A stretch of DNA of 64,000 nucleotides from Byssothecium circinans (Eukaryota > Ascomycota > Dothideomycetes > Pleosporales > Massarinaceae): positions 1,189,576-1,253,575 of the forward strand of contig ML976985.1 of assembly GCA_010015675.1 (NCBI GenBank), written 5' to 3'. The notes below the pieces were generated by a model that saw nothing but the letters and a program-made list of their open reading frames with translations, was not told where the DNA came from and ran no database searches. Shown piece by piece: positions 22,213 through 33,544 of this stretch. Every line of letters starts with the position of its first letter. The first letter of the stretch is position 1. Both the position numbers and the translations under genes were made by a program.

Positions 22213-22641
22213 AGTGATGAAGAGGGAAACGGGGAGAAGTAAATTGAACTTTTGAGGGAGCTCGTGGAGCAGGCAGTCCAGCGACTTTTCTTTTGTCTAA
22301 ACTGATGTGGACGCGCTGTCTGTTTGTATGTGTATTGTTGCTATTCAAGCCATTGATCTACCCATCCGGGGTCATCGAAAGAATCCCGTTACTACCTGTG
22401 AGGCGGATACAAAGCACCGAGGTTATGAGAAAAAGATGCTCAAGAGAGCTCCCTATACAAGGGTGTGAGAGACGCCAGACAGAGCTCAGACACTAAGTTT
22501 AGAGTGGTGATCAAATCTGAAATTACCTTGCTTCAGCATCACCTAGAAGCTTTTCTGAAGCCATGCTCCTCTTGCATGGTTGCGTTCTTCATCCGGATAT
22601 CATAAGCTCCACAGTTATTGACCGCAGCTGCGTCGTCCGAA
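22213..22641. other. Intergenic between convergent genes
   Basis: 429 bases with 3' regions only; nothing else was recognised. Confidence 0.35.
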
Positions 22642-23442
22642 CTACTGCTGCGCACAATCTTCCAAGTAGCTGAAAATTGTGCCATCTACTGCCCTGTGAT
22701 AGAAGCACTTGCCCTCCGCACTCAGGATGTCGATTTCGAAGTTGTCCTTACCGAGCATTTTGAACGCTCCCTCAGAGGCTAATTCGATGATGTGGCCTCG
22801 AGACGGGTCCATCCCCTTGCCCACGAAACTATCTACGATTTCGGTCTCGATGAGGAGCTTACTAAGACCTAGAAGCTGTATTGACAGTCCATGCGCAGTG
22901 ATCCAGTGGTTGGGAATTTTTCTAAGGAACGCAAAGTTAGAAAACGAGGCCATATTGGACAGGTGGCGTCGAGTAACGTACAAGCCTTCAAAACATTGGG
23001 TCATGGGTATGCACACTGTCTCGATCGCCGCGAGCGGTTTGGCCTTCAGGCTTTTCACGAAGTCGCCCAGGGCAGAGTAGTTCTGCAGGTCAACGCGGAA
23101 AGTATTGGCTCGATAGACAAGCAGAGGATCGATCTCGGCGTGGATCTGTCGACAGACTTTGGCGAGGCCGAGGATGTGCGCTCCGTGGCTGATGGACTTT
23201 GTGGAGAACTTGTTTCCATCGCCCTTGTAGAGATTGATCGTTATGCCGCTGAGAGCGTACCGGTAGATCCTGTTGCGCAGCTCGCCAGGAAGGCGGAGGA
23301 GCGGCGATTCTTTCTGGTTCCGCAAGGTGCTATTTCGATGTTACCAACTCGTTCAAATAGGAAGATTCAGCACTTACATGGCTTCCTTTGATGTCGACGG
23401 GTCTGTGAAACCTTGCGGCACTTGCGGCTTGGGCGCATCCAT
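22642..23442 (-). CDS. 2EXR/DUF7730-type F-box-like family protein
   Basis: Two exons, 23,442-23,378 and 23,329-22,642, encode 250 residues. The 48-nt intron has donor GTAAGT and splits an Ile codon (AT|C), after which comes TLRNQKESPLLRLPGELRNRIYRYALSG. The conserved LGLAKVCRQIHAE block follows. A related splice position, just before the SPLLRL motif, is seen in the paralogues at 31,238 and 32,634, which supports the model and common descent. The first exon encodes a short Pro-rich leader. Function is unknown beyond the F-box-like signature. Confidence 0.8.
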
Positions 23443-23787
23443 GCTGCGAGGATAGTGTTGTGGCCGTGTGTATTGTCAAAGTTGAAGGCAAAGAAATGTG
23501 GGGGGGTTTGGAAGGAGAGGTGTGAAATTACAGATGCGAGACAAACGAACTACTGCGTGGGCCAATCGAATGGACTGATACGTTTGTCATGATCCTGGAA
23601 TTAGGCACCCATGACCTCACGTTCTTAACCCATAGCCGTACTATTCCTAGGCCCGTTTGGGCGTGATGACGAGGTTGTTTGTGAAGCGTATTTGCTGGGT
23701 AGATGCAATTCGAGACTGTATTTAAATCTACGGATACGCGCTCGGTGGCATAGCAATGCGGTATGATTCAAACTCCACAAAATCGGT
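23443..23787. other. Intergenic between two family members
   Basis: 345 bases with no recognised feature; it holds the upstream region of the gene ending at 23,442. Confidence 0.35.
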
Positions 23788-24357
23788 GCCTTGGAAGGGT
23801 GAAATAGACGTCTCTAGACCACGCCGACACTTATCCTTGACCTCTGTGTGTCGGCAGATACATGCTGACGCTTCTCTCCTTCCATCCCCATTGTGCTCCT
23901 TTGCAGAGATTCTTTACGATCCAAAGCACCTTTAGAAGTGGAGCTCACCCAGCAACAGCTCAGGACAATTAGGACAGTGACGCTGCATGCTATGAGTCCC
24001 AGGTTGGGTAAAGTCCCATACCGTGCACCATTCAGCCTCAACCAGCTCATTGCCTTCAAACTCGTCATTATCACGAGAGATACTGACAGCGACCTGGACA
24101 TTGTCAGCGTCGACCGATCTGTCAAGGCCACTCAAAAGTGAGCGGATCGAGATGATGTCAAGGTCTTGTCCAAAACTTATCATTATTACGCTCGCCGCAG
24201 AAGGATTGCGGTCCCCAAGGTCCGATCATTGGCTGGTAAGATGTACAAAATCGAGATCTCTATTTCAAAGATGAAGACGTACCGCGAAAGCGAAAAGGCA
24301 GAATGGCCCCAAGAGCTGGGCGGAGAAGCATCGACACTGTCGATATTCGCCAAGTGA
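23788..24357 (+). pseudogene. Broken 2EXR/DUF7730-type family copy
   Basis: Pieces of a family member can be read on the plus strand. LSLTSVCRQIHADASLLP (about 23,830-23,885) is followed by a TAG and a frame change into LEVELTQQQLRTIRTVTLHA, then another change into AGKMYKIEISISKMKTYRES near 24,235. The last piece matches the C-terminal AGKIYEIQDHDYNT...YRED block of the gene at 32,634. The N-terminal SPLLRLP segment is not found upstream. At least two frameshifts and a missing 5' end make this a pseudogene. Confidence 0.65.
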
Positions 24358-24610
24358 AGAATGGCATTTTGATTTCCATGGGCATTTGAGGAAACTGCTG
24401 GGCTAGGATCATCGGCGCCAAACCTCTCACTCTAGTATTGGATGTCAGGAACTGGAGTGACAGGATTTTTCATACGGGCAGGATCAATAACTGGGAGCTC
24501 CAACGGCCTGTCCACCGGTTCTTGGAGGCATTAGCGACATGAAGGTTCTTGGGAAGATCACTCTCGGCGAACTAGGGCGGTCACACAAAAGTCACCCCAT
24601 AGGAGGAAAG
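24358..24610. other. Intergenic up to the hAT insertion
   Basis: No feature is recognised between the pseudogene and the left target duplication of the hAT unit. Confidence 0.3.
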
Positions 24611-24976
24611 GTTTCATGCAGACTGGTCATCAATCAACCTGAACTCAATCAGATTGATTGATTGATTGACATGGCCAATCAACCACAACTCAACTCGAGA
24701 TAGGTGGAACTCAACCACAACTCAACTTAGAGATCCCGGATTGATTGAGTTGATTAAGTTCAAGTTAAGCTCTAAGTATATAGTAAAATTTTGTTTCGTA
24801 GAGTAAATTGTGAGGGGCCGTTGCACCTAGGATATACGCCTATCGATAACCTGCTTAGTAAGTACCTCGCGCGTAGCCTTAGGTAAGGCTTAACACCACG
24901 ACTTCTTTTAACGGCCACCGCAACTACCTTACTAAAACTACCTACCCACCTACCCACGCGCCTACCTGTACAGATT

Positions 24977-27366
24977 ATGAACGAGAATCTTCACAAGGCC
25001 TTCGAGAAAGCAGCCGCACGTGCAAATAGTAAGCGCCCGCCTCTAGGCGCCCCAAAATCGACGCGTCTGAAGTCTTTGATGACCCTAATCCCCCACCCCG
25101 CGAAGATTCTGATATTAACGACGACGTATACGACGGCCTGGATTGGAATAGAGTACCTCATCTACAGAAGCAGCCCTACGAACACTCACGCGGGTCTAAA
25201 CTAAGCTGGATATACCTGTACGGCTGGCCAGTCTGGCATCAAGAGTAGTAGAAGAAGTACTGGCTTTGCAGGTACTACCACACCTATAAGAGATTTGGTG
25301 GAGAGTATAACGTTAGTCTCTCTACCAGCTCTGCAGCGAGCCATCTAGCACAATTTAAGCCTGGCAATGGCTACGATAAATCAGGCAAGATCATAAAGGC
25401 CCTAGCTAATCAAACGTTAATACTCGCTGCCATGCAGATGAAGGGGACTAAGGTATCTCAAGAGGTGGCCAACGAGCTGGCAGGAAGCTTCAACCGCACC
25501 AAGTTTCTTTAAGTAGTTACTTATTAGATCGCTGACGACAACTAGTCACTTTAAGCGATTAAGAAACCCTCCTTCCGCGCGCTAGTATAGGCCACTAACC
25601 TACTAGCTAAATCATACTTATGGAAGAGCCATGTGTCCCTCTATAATAATATTATTGCTAAGTACAAGGCGTTAATACTAGCCGTCGTGAAGTATCTCTA
25701 TAAAGCGACTACCCTTATCTACCTCTTCTTTAACAACTAGGCGTTAACAGGTAATAAGAAAGTAATTACGGGAATCTGCGTACACTATCTTGATAAGGCT
25801 GCTAAGCTGGTGGACTACCTACTTAGCTTGCCTATGCTACATAGGTAATACTCTAGCACAAATATTAGCTCTCTAGTATCTAACACGCTCAAGGCCTTTT
25901 AGATAGAGAACGTGTTAGCTACTTTATTTTAGATAACGCTACGAATAATGACGTCACTATAGAGTTCCTAGTAGAAGATCTTAGCTTTTACGCGCTTTAT
26001 TACTAGTTACGCTGTACATGCTACATTCTTAACCTTGCCGCGCAGGTGATTATATGAGGCAAAGACAAGGACTCTTTTAAAAATAAGGAGCTTAATATTA
26101 ACGTAGGGCTACCTTACTATATAGTACTTTGCTACGTTAATACTTAAGTAGGAAGAAGAGGGCTTCATAGCTAAGTAGTGATAGTTTAGTCCTATTATAG
26201 TACTTTTTAACGTAATTTCTTCTACTACATCATCGCCACAGAACTAAGAGCTATTTATAAGACTTTAAGAAGAGGACGCAAAGAACTGTAACTAGCTGTT
26301 TAAGCTAAGGGAGCTTATTAAGCCTATCAAGACTTACTAGAACTCTTATTATAATTGCTTTAATTACGCCTATAAGCTCTATACGCCCCTTAACGCCTAT
26401 ATCCACCTAAAGATAGAGGAATACCAAGTAGCTACAGCCACTCGCTAGAAAGAGCCGCGTGAGCAGCCACGTAAGTTTATCTAAGAAGGAGGACTGTAGA
26501 CAAAGGACTAGGTAATAATAACTAAGTATAAGCAGCTGCTTAAGCTATTTAAGGAGGCTACTATGTTACTATAGGGCAGAGGCGCTTCTAGTAGCTATAG
26601 TACTATTTAGGAGGTTCTTATCACCTTTAAATAGCTATTAGCTTAACTTAAAGCTTAAAAAGAGAGACTATAGAGTATTAATTATGAAGATCCTAACGCG
26701 CTAGAGGATCATCTTAAGACTAACGTTAATAACGCCTACGTAAAGCTCTCTAAGTATTATAATAAGCTTAGAGACTCTTTTATCTACTTCGCGGCGATGA
26801 TCCTCTATCCTACGTATAAACACACGCTTAAAGACCTATAAGATGTACTAGATAACTATAATAAGACTGTTAAGGGCCCTTATCCTTTTAAAGGCTAGTT
26901 AGAGCAAGGTCACTAGTCCTTCTTATAACTGTAGAGATTACATAAGGATAAGATAGCCGCAAAGGTAAGTAGGTAATTATCTCCTAAGGGAGCTGCGCGG
27001 CCACATAAGCGCCAGCGCGTTGGTAAAGCGTTAGGGCGAGATAACTTCCTCCAGAACTCTATTAAGGCAGGCCAAAAGCAGGTAGCCAGTACGATCGACG
27101 CTAAGTATGATATGTGGAAGCGCGAGGCGCCTTTAGCAGAGGACGATCCTCTCGCAATCCACCCGATCAACTACTAGCTGGTTACGCGCTCTTAATACCC
27201 CGTTCTCTCTTAACTAGCCCTTGATATCTACTCTATTCTAGCTGCCTCGGCCGACTGTGAGAGGATCTTCAGCGAGCTCGGAGATCTACTTGGCGTACGA
27301 CGGCTCAATATGACAGACTAGTCAACAATCAACCAAGCCCTCAAGCGGGGCCTAATTTTTACCTGA
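24977..27366 (+). pseudogene. hAT transposase remnant 1, RIP-degraded
   Basis: Although no long frame survives, one reading can be followed from about 24,977 to the TGA at 27,364. It has a BED-like zinc-finger segment (YWLCRYYHTYKR, about 25,260), an NRTKFL block and the C-terminal hAT dimerisation domain (SILAASADCERIFSELGD near 27,235, then RRLNMTD). Dozens of TAG/TAA codons stand where Trp or Gln is expected, the result of G-to-A and C-to-T changes. It is much more degraded than remnant 2, suggesting it was mutated earlier or through more cycles. Confidence 0.75.
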
Positions 27367-28223
27367 TTGATCATATCAATCAGGTCAATCTCGGGCTCCT
27401 ACAAATTTGGCTTCAGGTCAGGTATTAGAGATTTTTCGCTTAATCCGCTTGATTGACCTAATCTTGTTTAATCGTCTTAGAGGTGCTAAGACGGGTTTTT
27501 GAAGCCGTAAATACGTTAAATATGAGCTATATAGACGATTCCGTGGTGTTGAGGGTGTAATAAGCGATTTCCTAATCAGGTAATACGTACTCAGGACCCA
27601 ATTTTCCGCCCGACTACTAACGACGCCCCCGCCCATACACGTACTATGCCGCGCGCTCTACGCAATAAGGGCAAACAGGCTACCCTGAGTACAGTAGTCA
27701 GGTTGCCGTCGCCCCCCTGGGTTCCTGTCGACTCACAGAGCACCCAGAGCTTTGAAACTGAGCTCCAAAACAGTACAGCTGAGTCCTTCAGCCAGGACGC
27801 GACGCCTACTCTCGCAGGGCCTTCGGACGCGTCGTCAACGCCCTCTCGTACACCTACGCCCTTTACCCGCGCCGGCCGCAGGGCGCCAGCGTCCTCCATC
27901 GGTGCCACAGTGTCCTCAGGTGCTGCCGACAGCTTAGACGACAACTTTGACGCGCGCTTTATGGATAACTTTGATGGGATTGTCTGGCAACGTCTCTCTA
28001 CGTACACGAAGCCTCTGCGGACGTAGCTATATAAGAAGTCAGCTCTTTATAATCATGGTTACCGTGTCGCGCTGCGCGCTAACACTAGGCGTATATTCTT
28101 CGTCTGTCGCTACTGCCACATACACAATATATCCAGCGCCCTCAGGGGCAACGGGATACTCGAGACGACGAGCTCTACGACGTCAGCGTGGAGACATATT
28201 AAGCAGAGGATTCGGGGCCATAA

Positions 28224-28277
28224 CCAGTCCCGCCCAAGTACGCTTGCAAACCAGTCCCGCCCAAGTACGCTTGCAAA
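28224..28277. repeat. 27-bp tandem duplication inside the hAT transposase
   Basis: Two identical 27-bp units (28,224-28,250 and 28,251-28,277) encode the nine-residue repeat QSRPSTLAN twice. The duplication keeps the frame. Confidence 0.85.
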
Positions 28278-29452
28278 CCAGCGTCAGCTAGAGACTGGGC
28301 AGCGTACTCTTGGGTCTCTTATGGCTAGCGGCGTGCATGTACCGCAAGAGGTTTCTAACGCCCTTGGAAACTTTAATTAACAGCGCTTTCGACTAGCCAT
28401 AGTCAGCTGGCTGGCTGAGAATAATCACCCTCTGCGTAAGGTAGAGACGCCGGCTTTTCGCAACCTCCTACGCCTCGCCAACCCAGACGCCGACCGGGCC
28501 ATATGGAAGAGTAAGGCCAGCGTCTCAGCCTTTCTAGTAAGGCTCTACATAAATCTCTAGCCCCAGGTGCAGGCTGAGCTGTCGCGCTCGCTCAGTAAGG
28601 TCCACTTTAGTTTTGACGGCTGGTCTATGAAGGGCGGCAAGAGCGCATTTTATAGGCTTGTTGCCCACTACGTCAACAGTAGCGGCAAGGTCTGCGACCT
28701 GCCCATTGCCCTCCCTCAACTCTCTGGCGCGCACACTAGGGAGAGGATCACTACTATGGTTATCAAGACTCTAGAGAGCTTTAGCATCAACAGCAACTCT
28801 ATCGGATACTTTACGCTTGATAACGCGACGAATAACGACACCTGCGTTGACGTACTAGCTGCCTATTACGGCTTTATGGCTCCTAAGAGGCGTCTCCGCT
28901 GCTCACCTCACTCATTCAACCTGGTTAGCCAAACCGTGATATTTGGAGTTAACAAGGACTCCTTTGATAACGACGACGCGCAATTAGGACTGGAGGAGAA
29001 ATATCTTCATGAGTGGCGCGAGAAGGGCCCCATTGGCGTCCTTGTCGACGTCGTTTATTCAATATTAACGCCTCAGTAATACGACTTATTTAACGAGTTT
29101 CAACTATCAACCCGCGAAGAGGGTGAGACGGGCCCGCTGCTTGCACCCATTAAACCCGTCGTTACCCGCTGGAATAGCTATCTTAACTTTATTAAGAGAG
29201 GCGTTAAACTCTACCGCCCGATTGACGCCCTTACTAATCACCGCGCGGAGAGAGCGTTAAGGGATAAGGCGTCAGCCCGCGCCTGGGGCGAGGCTCGGGG
29301 GGACGCGACACCACCCTCTAAAGGCCTTACTACTAGTGATTGGGATACAATCAACTAGTATATTCGAATCCTCCAGCCCTTAAAGGAGGCTACAAAGAGA
29401 CTTGAAGGTCGCGGGGCCTCCGGCGGTTACGGGGCTATTTACGAAGTCTACC

Positions 29453-29877
29453 NNNNNNNNNNNNNNNNNNNNNNNNNNNNNNNNNNNNNNNNNNNNNNNN
29501 NNNNNNNNNNNNNNNNNNNNNNNNNNNNNNNNNNNNNNNNNNNNNNNNNNNNNNNNNNNNNNNNNNNNNNNNNNNNNNNNNNNNNNNNNNNNNNNNNNNN
29601 NNNNNNNNNNNNNNNNNNNNNNNNNNNNNNNNNNNNNNNNNNNNNNNNNNNNNNNNNNNNNNNNNNNNNNNNNNNNNNNNNNNNNNNNNNNNNNNNNNNN
29701 NNNNNNNNNNNNNNNNNNNNNNNNNNNNNNNNNNNNNNNNNNNNNNNNNNNNNNNNNNNNNNNNNNNNNNNNNNNNNNNNNNNNNNNNNNNNNNNNNNNN
29801 NNNNNNNNNNNNNNNNNNNNNNNNNNNNNNNNNNNNNNNNNNNNNNNNNNNNNNNNNNNNNNNNNNNNNNNNNNNNN
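29453..29877. other. Assembly gap (425 N)
   Basis: Unresolved bases inside hAT transposase remnant 2. The central core of that gene is missing from view; nothing can be said about it. Confidence 1.
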
Positions 29878-30627
29878 TGATCCTATTGGGTACTGGCTAT
29901 CTATTAAGGATAGGTTCCCCTGCCTTTCTCAGCTAGCTATTGATCTCCTATCGATACCAGCGTCCTCTTGTGCCTGTGAGAGGATGTTCTCTGAGGTTGG
30001 TGATATGATGGAGCCCAAACGCCAATTAATGAGCCCTCAATTAATCTCCACAATCACCTGTGTACGGGCTTGGCGGAAGGCCGGTTTCAGTCCACCCAGG
30101 GCTCCTTCGGGCGACGACGACTGGGTTGAGCTCTCAGAGCAGGAGATTCAGGAACGATTTCGAATATCCGAGTGGGATGACGCTATATAGCTTCATACAC
30201 ACAAAATGTATACGTAGAGGATCAATTTCATCAATCAATCAACCAATCTGGGTCCCAAATCACCATCAGGTCAATCAGTCCAGGCCTCTCGGGTCCCGAG
30301 GACCAATCAGTCCAGGCCTACGTTGAAAGCCTGACCTGGTTGATTGTTGACTACTCTGCAATATGAAGCCTGAGTTACTCAGCGCGTTGTAATCTATCTA
30401 ATCTTGGAGAAGGATAGGCCTCAAGGCTAAGTAACCAATCAACTCTCAATCAATCTCAATTAACTCAACTTTGAGCTCCCATCTCGTCAATTAACTCAAC
30501 TCAATTTGAGCTCCGCGCAGCGGAGCTTAATCAATCTCAACTCAATCGGAGCTCTGCCAGGAACTCAATCAATCAACTTGAAAGGCGTTAGATTGATTGA
30601 TTGATTGATGACTAGTCTGGTTTCATG

Positions 30628-31237
30628 GAGTTGTGCATATTTTTTAGCTATGGATCTAATTATTTTTCCATCAAACTAGCAATTTCTTCTTTCAAGAGAA
30701 ACATCTCCTCTATGGATGCTTTGTCAGCCCACGTACTCACTTAGGGACGGATGAGTTAATCAAATAATGCATAAAGAGTCATTCTATAGTCATATCATAG
30801 GGATCCGGAGGCTCTTTCCACTACTTGAGGCTTAAAACAATACTGCATACGTTTAACCCGATAGTGTGGAATTATTCATCAATCAACTCCTTCAAAACAT
30901 AAGATCCCCCATATGGGACGTGGACACTCACTGACCTGTATCTCCTTGGCTTTCCCTTCAACTTTTATGCCCCGGTCTGCCTGCTTAGCAAACAAGAAAT
31001 AACATTGCCAGCGAATAATCTCCGACTGCGTTTGCTTTCGAGGCTCGCTTACCCAACTAAAGGATGGGAGCCTAAGGACGCGCTCTCTCAACTCACCTTC
31101 ACCTTGGCTTCAAAAGCAACCTCACGCCTACACTGTCAACCACTACCTATTCCACCATTCTTCAATTGCCACAAACTACAACATACACTCCCAGCACCAT
31201 CAAATAGCTCGTACGACCAAGACCAGCGCGCGGATCC
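30628..31237. other. Intergenic, promoter of the gene at 31,238
   Basis: 610 bases without a recognised feature. The last 200 bases are CA/CT-rich leader-like sequence. Confidence 0.4.
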
Positions 31238-32204
31238 ATGATGTCGCGAAAGCGTGCGCTGGACAACCTGGACTCGTCAAGGACCAGGGACAGTACAGCA
31301 GCAGACGGTGCCTTCATCGCCCGCAGCGTCCATAAAAAAAGGTTTCTACACGATTAGATGTAAGTAGCAACCCATTAACATGTGGCTTAACTGACTCACT
31401 CCCGAAAGCACCGAGCGAAACCTGACGGACTCGCCGCTCCTCCGCCTTGCTCCGGAGTTGCGAAATCGGTTCTACTACTACGCTCTCAACGGCCTGCGCA
31501 TCGAACCAGTGTATTCGGCCGGTGCCACGTTCAAACGGGTAGAAGCATATGCAGAGCCAGGGCCGCATAGCCACCGTGTCAGTATAAAGCAGCGAATCGA
31601 ACCAAGCACCCTCATGAGCCTCAGTAAAGTATGCCGGCAGCTCCACAAAGATACCGAGATCATCCCTTTTGAATTGAATGTCTTCCACGGATCTCCTGCA
31701 AAACCTGATTACTATTCATCCTCCGTGCTCTACCCGTGGACCGGAACCTCCATGTTCCACCCATGGACCAACCCCTCCTTCTTGAACCCGGACCAGCGCA
31801 AAGCAATCGCGACGGTTTCAACGAGTCCCAGCTTTGGCTGTGGAAATTTTGGTGCCGAGATACGAAAGCTCTCTGGGCTCAAAACCGTCATCATTCAAAG
31901 CGTCTACATGAGCAATTTTAGGGCATCAAGCCTGCAATCCATCAACGAGACCATCAAGAGATTCATAAACCTGTCATCTCGGAATGACCTTGAGATCCAC
32001 TACGTTTTGGATCATCTGCAAAAAACGGACTCCGATACAGATTGCCGGCGGATGTTCAAGTGGAAGAATGGCAAGCTCGACGAGATTGAAGTCTTCAACT
32101 ATGCAACCTCTACGACAACGGAGATCTACCGAAAAAATGAGGCTGAGGAGTGGCATGAGGCCGACACTGGGGAGGAGTATCAGCACTATGGATCCAAATA
32201 CTGA
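31238..32204 (+). CDS. 2EXR/DUF7730-type F-box-like family protein, possible premature stop
   Basis: Exon 2 (31,409-32,204) is well supported: TERNLTDSPLLRLAPELRNRFYYYALNG, then LMSLSKVCRQLHKDTEIIPFELNVF, LNPDQRKAIATVS and the C-terminal KWKNGKLDEIEVFNYAT...YRKNEAEEW. Exon 1 from ATG 31,238 is in phase with it by two routes. The strong donor GTAAGT at 31,360, at the position conserved in the paralogue at 22,642, leaves an in-frame TAG at 31,355. The weak donor GTTTCT at 31,342 avoids the stop and gives 299 residues. Either the gene uses the weak site or it has just been inactivated by a CAG-to-TAG change. It lies in tandem with the gene at 32,634. Confidence 0.65.
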
Positions 32205-32633
32205 GGCAGGTAGAAAGCATGAGCAGTGGGAGGCGAGGCATTTACAGTGGGAGATGAGAGATCTACAACGGAGGTAGCGATGATTGTGGGCTATGAATTT
32301 TACCGGGCGCAGACTCTAGGAGGCGTTGCCAGATTTTTTGGCACTTGACTGCACATCATGATCAATGATCTCCATAGCATCCTCAGCATAAGGGAAGATG
32401 CGGCAAAAGTTTTCTAGCGTCCCATTAGCTTAGTGAAACAAAGGACAAAGTAAAATAGAATTTGATGCTCACCTTCACACCCTGATCAACTTTGACCCAC
32501 ACGCCAATGCTTGACTCTCTCACCTTCACTTGTAGCCTTCCAAGCCGCCTTCCTGCTACCTATAAATGAGTGGCCTGTCTCCACCTCTCACGAACTACTC
32601 TTCCTCTTCTTTGACGCTCCAACACTCCGCACG
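32205..32633. other. Intergenic between two tandem family members
   Basis: 429 bases; 3' region of one gene and leader of the next. Nothing else was recognised. Confidence 0.35.
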
Positions 32634-33544
32634 ATGGCACGAGTCAAGCGAAAGAGAGGCAGCTCACTCTCTGAACACGATCCAAACACCCACGTGGACC
32701 GCAAGAAGAGTCTCCGCACAACAAGGCCGATGCCGGAGGTGTTGTATGTGTGCATACATCATCCTAGCAGTCTAATTGATTGTTGCTAATTTGACACAGT
32801 ACTCAATACAACCAGCTCCATTCTCCACTGCTTCGACTGCCCGGCGAGATTAGGAACAAAATTTACGAGTATGCTTTGGGCGGGCTGCGATTCGAGAAAA
32901 AGGGCTATGGCACTACAAGGGTCTATGCAATCGAACACCCCGGAAACTCGAAGATCGCCCACCGTTCAGTGGCGAGCATGGCTCTTAGCCTCACCAAGGT
33001 TTGCCGACAAGTCCACGCCGAGACTGCGCTCCTCCCGTACCAGCTCAATGCATTCCCTCACAATGTAGTTTTCGACAAATCTAGTGGCTACAAATGGGAT
33101 CAATCCGACGCCCTGGAGCAGCATCAACGAGAGGCGATCAAAACAATCACAGTTCCCTGGGAATTTGTCTATCCGACCGTCAGGCGCCAAAGGCTTTTCA
33201 CACCTTGCATAAACCTCAGCACCCTCATCGTTCAGGACACGTTCCATTACTGCATTCACTCACTAGGACATATCAACCATGTCATTAGCTCTATCATCGG
33301 CTCCATAGGCCAAGCAGACTTGAACATTCACTTAGTCTGTCCGATAAATTTCCGGGGACAAGAATCAACACGAAGACCTTCCTTGAAGGAATGGCAACGG
33401 ATATTCCTATGGAAAGCCGGCAAAATCTACGAAATCCAGGACCATGACTACAACACCAAAGTGGACTCAACCTACCGAGAGGACGAGGCTGGAACCTGGT
33501 GCGAGACGACCACTGGTGAGATTATCGACAGGTTGATCGCATAA
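32634..33544 (+). CDS. 2EXR/DUF7730-type F-box-like family protein
   Basis: Exons 32,634-32,743 and 32,800-33,544 give 284 residues. The first exon encodes a basic leader (MARVKRKRGSSLSEHD), and the intron (56 nt, GTATGT..CACAG) ends just before TQYNQLHSPLLRLPGEIRNKIYEYALGG. Conserved blocks follow: MALSLTKVCRQVHAETALLPYQ, LEQHQREAIKTITV, INLSTLIVQDT, and a C-terminal LWKAGKIYEIQDHDYNT. It is the best-preserved member on this side of the hAT element and sits 550 bp from the edge of the AT-rich block. Molecular function is unknown. Confidence 0.8.

Larger units (their letters stand above)
27646..30190 (+). pseudogene. hAT transposase remnant 2, mildly RIP-degraded
   Basis: An ATG at 27,646 opens a Ser/Thr-rich N-terminus. 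Five in-frame stops follow at 28,024, 28,378, 28,558, 29,077 and 29,356; all lie in one frame and each is explained by a single transition from a Trp or Gln codon. Domains in order: BED-type zinc finger (VCRYCHIHN, about 28,105), transposase core with FSFDGWSMKG and YFTLDNATNND, then, beyond the N gap, the dimerisation domain (IPASSCACERMFSEVGD near 29,955). The frame resumes shifted after the gap, which reflects the gap length, not necessarily a real frameshift. Confidence 0.8.
24619..30619 (+). mobile_element. hAT-type DNA transposon unit with TIRs and an 8-bp target duplication
   Basis: The unit starts CAGACTGGTCATCAATCAA and ends with the near-perfect inverted copy (reverse complement CAGACTAGTCATCAATCAA). 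It is flanked by GTTTCATG at 24,611-24,618 and again at 30,620-30,627, a perfect 8-bp target duplication as expected for hAT. Subterminal regions at both ends are full of short direct and inverted words such as CAACTCAA and TGATTGAT, which in hAT elements are transposase-binding repeats. Two separate decayed transposase genes lie inside in the same orientation, so this is a nested or composite insertion of 6.0 kb. A run of N interrupts the second gene. Confidence 0.85.

Noticed and set aside
27591..28007. Minus-strand 138-codon frame
   Set aside because: Antisense to the N-terminal part of hAT transposase remnant 2, whose plus-strand frame is supported by downstream motifs.
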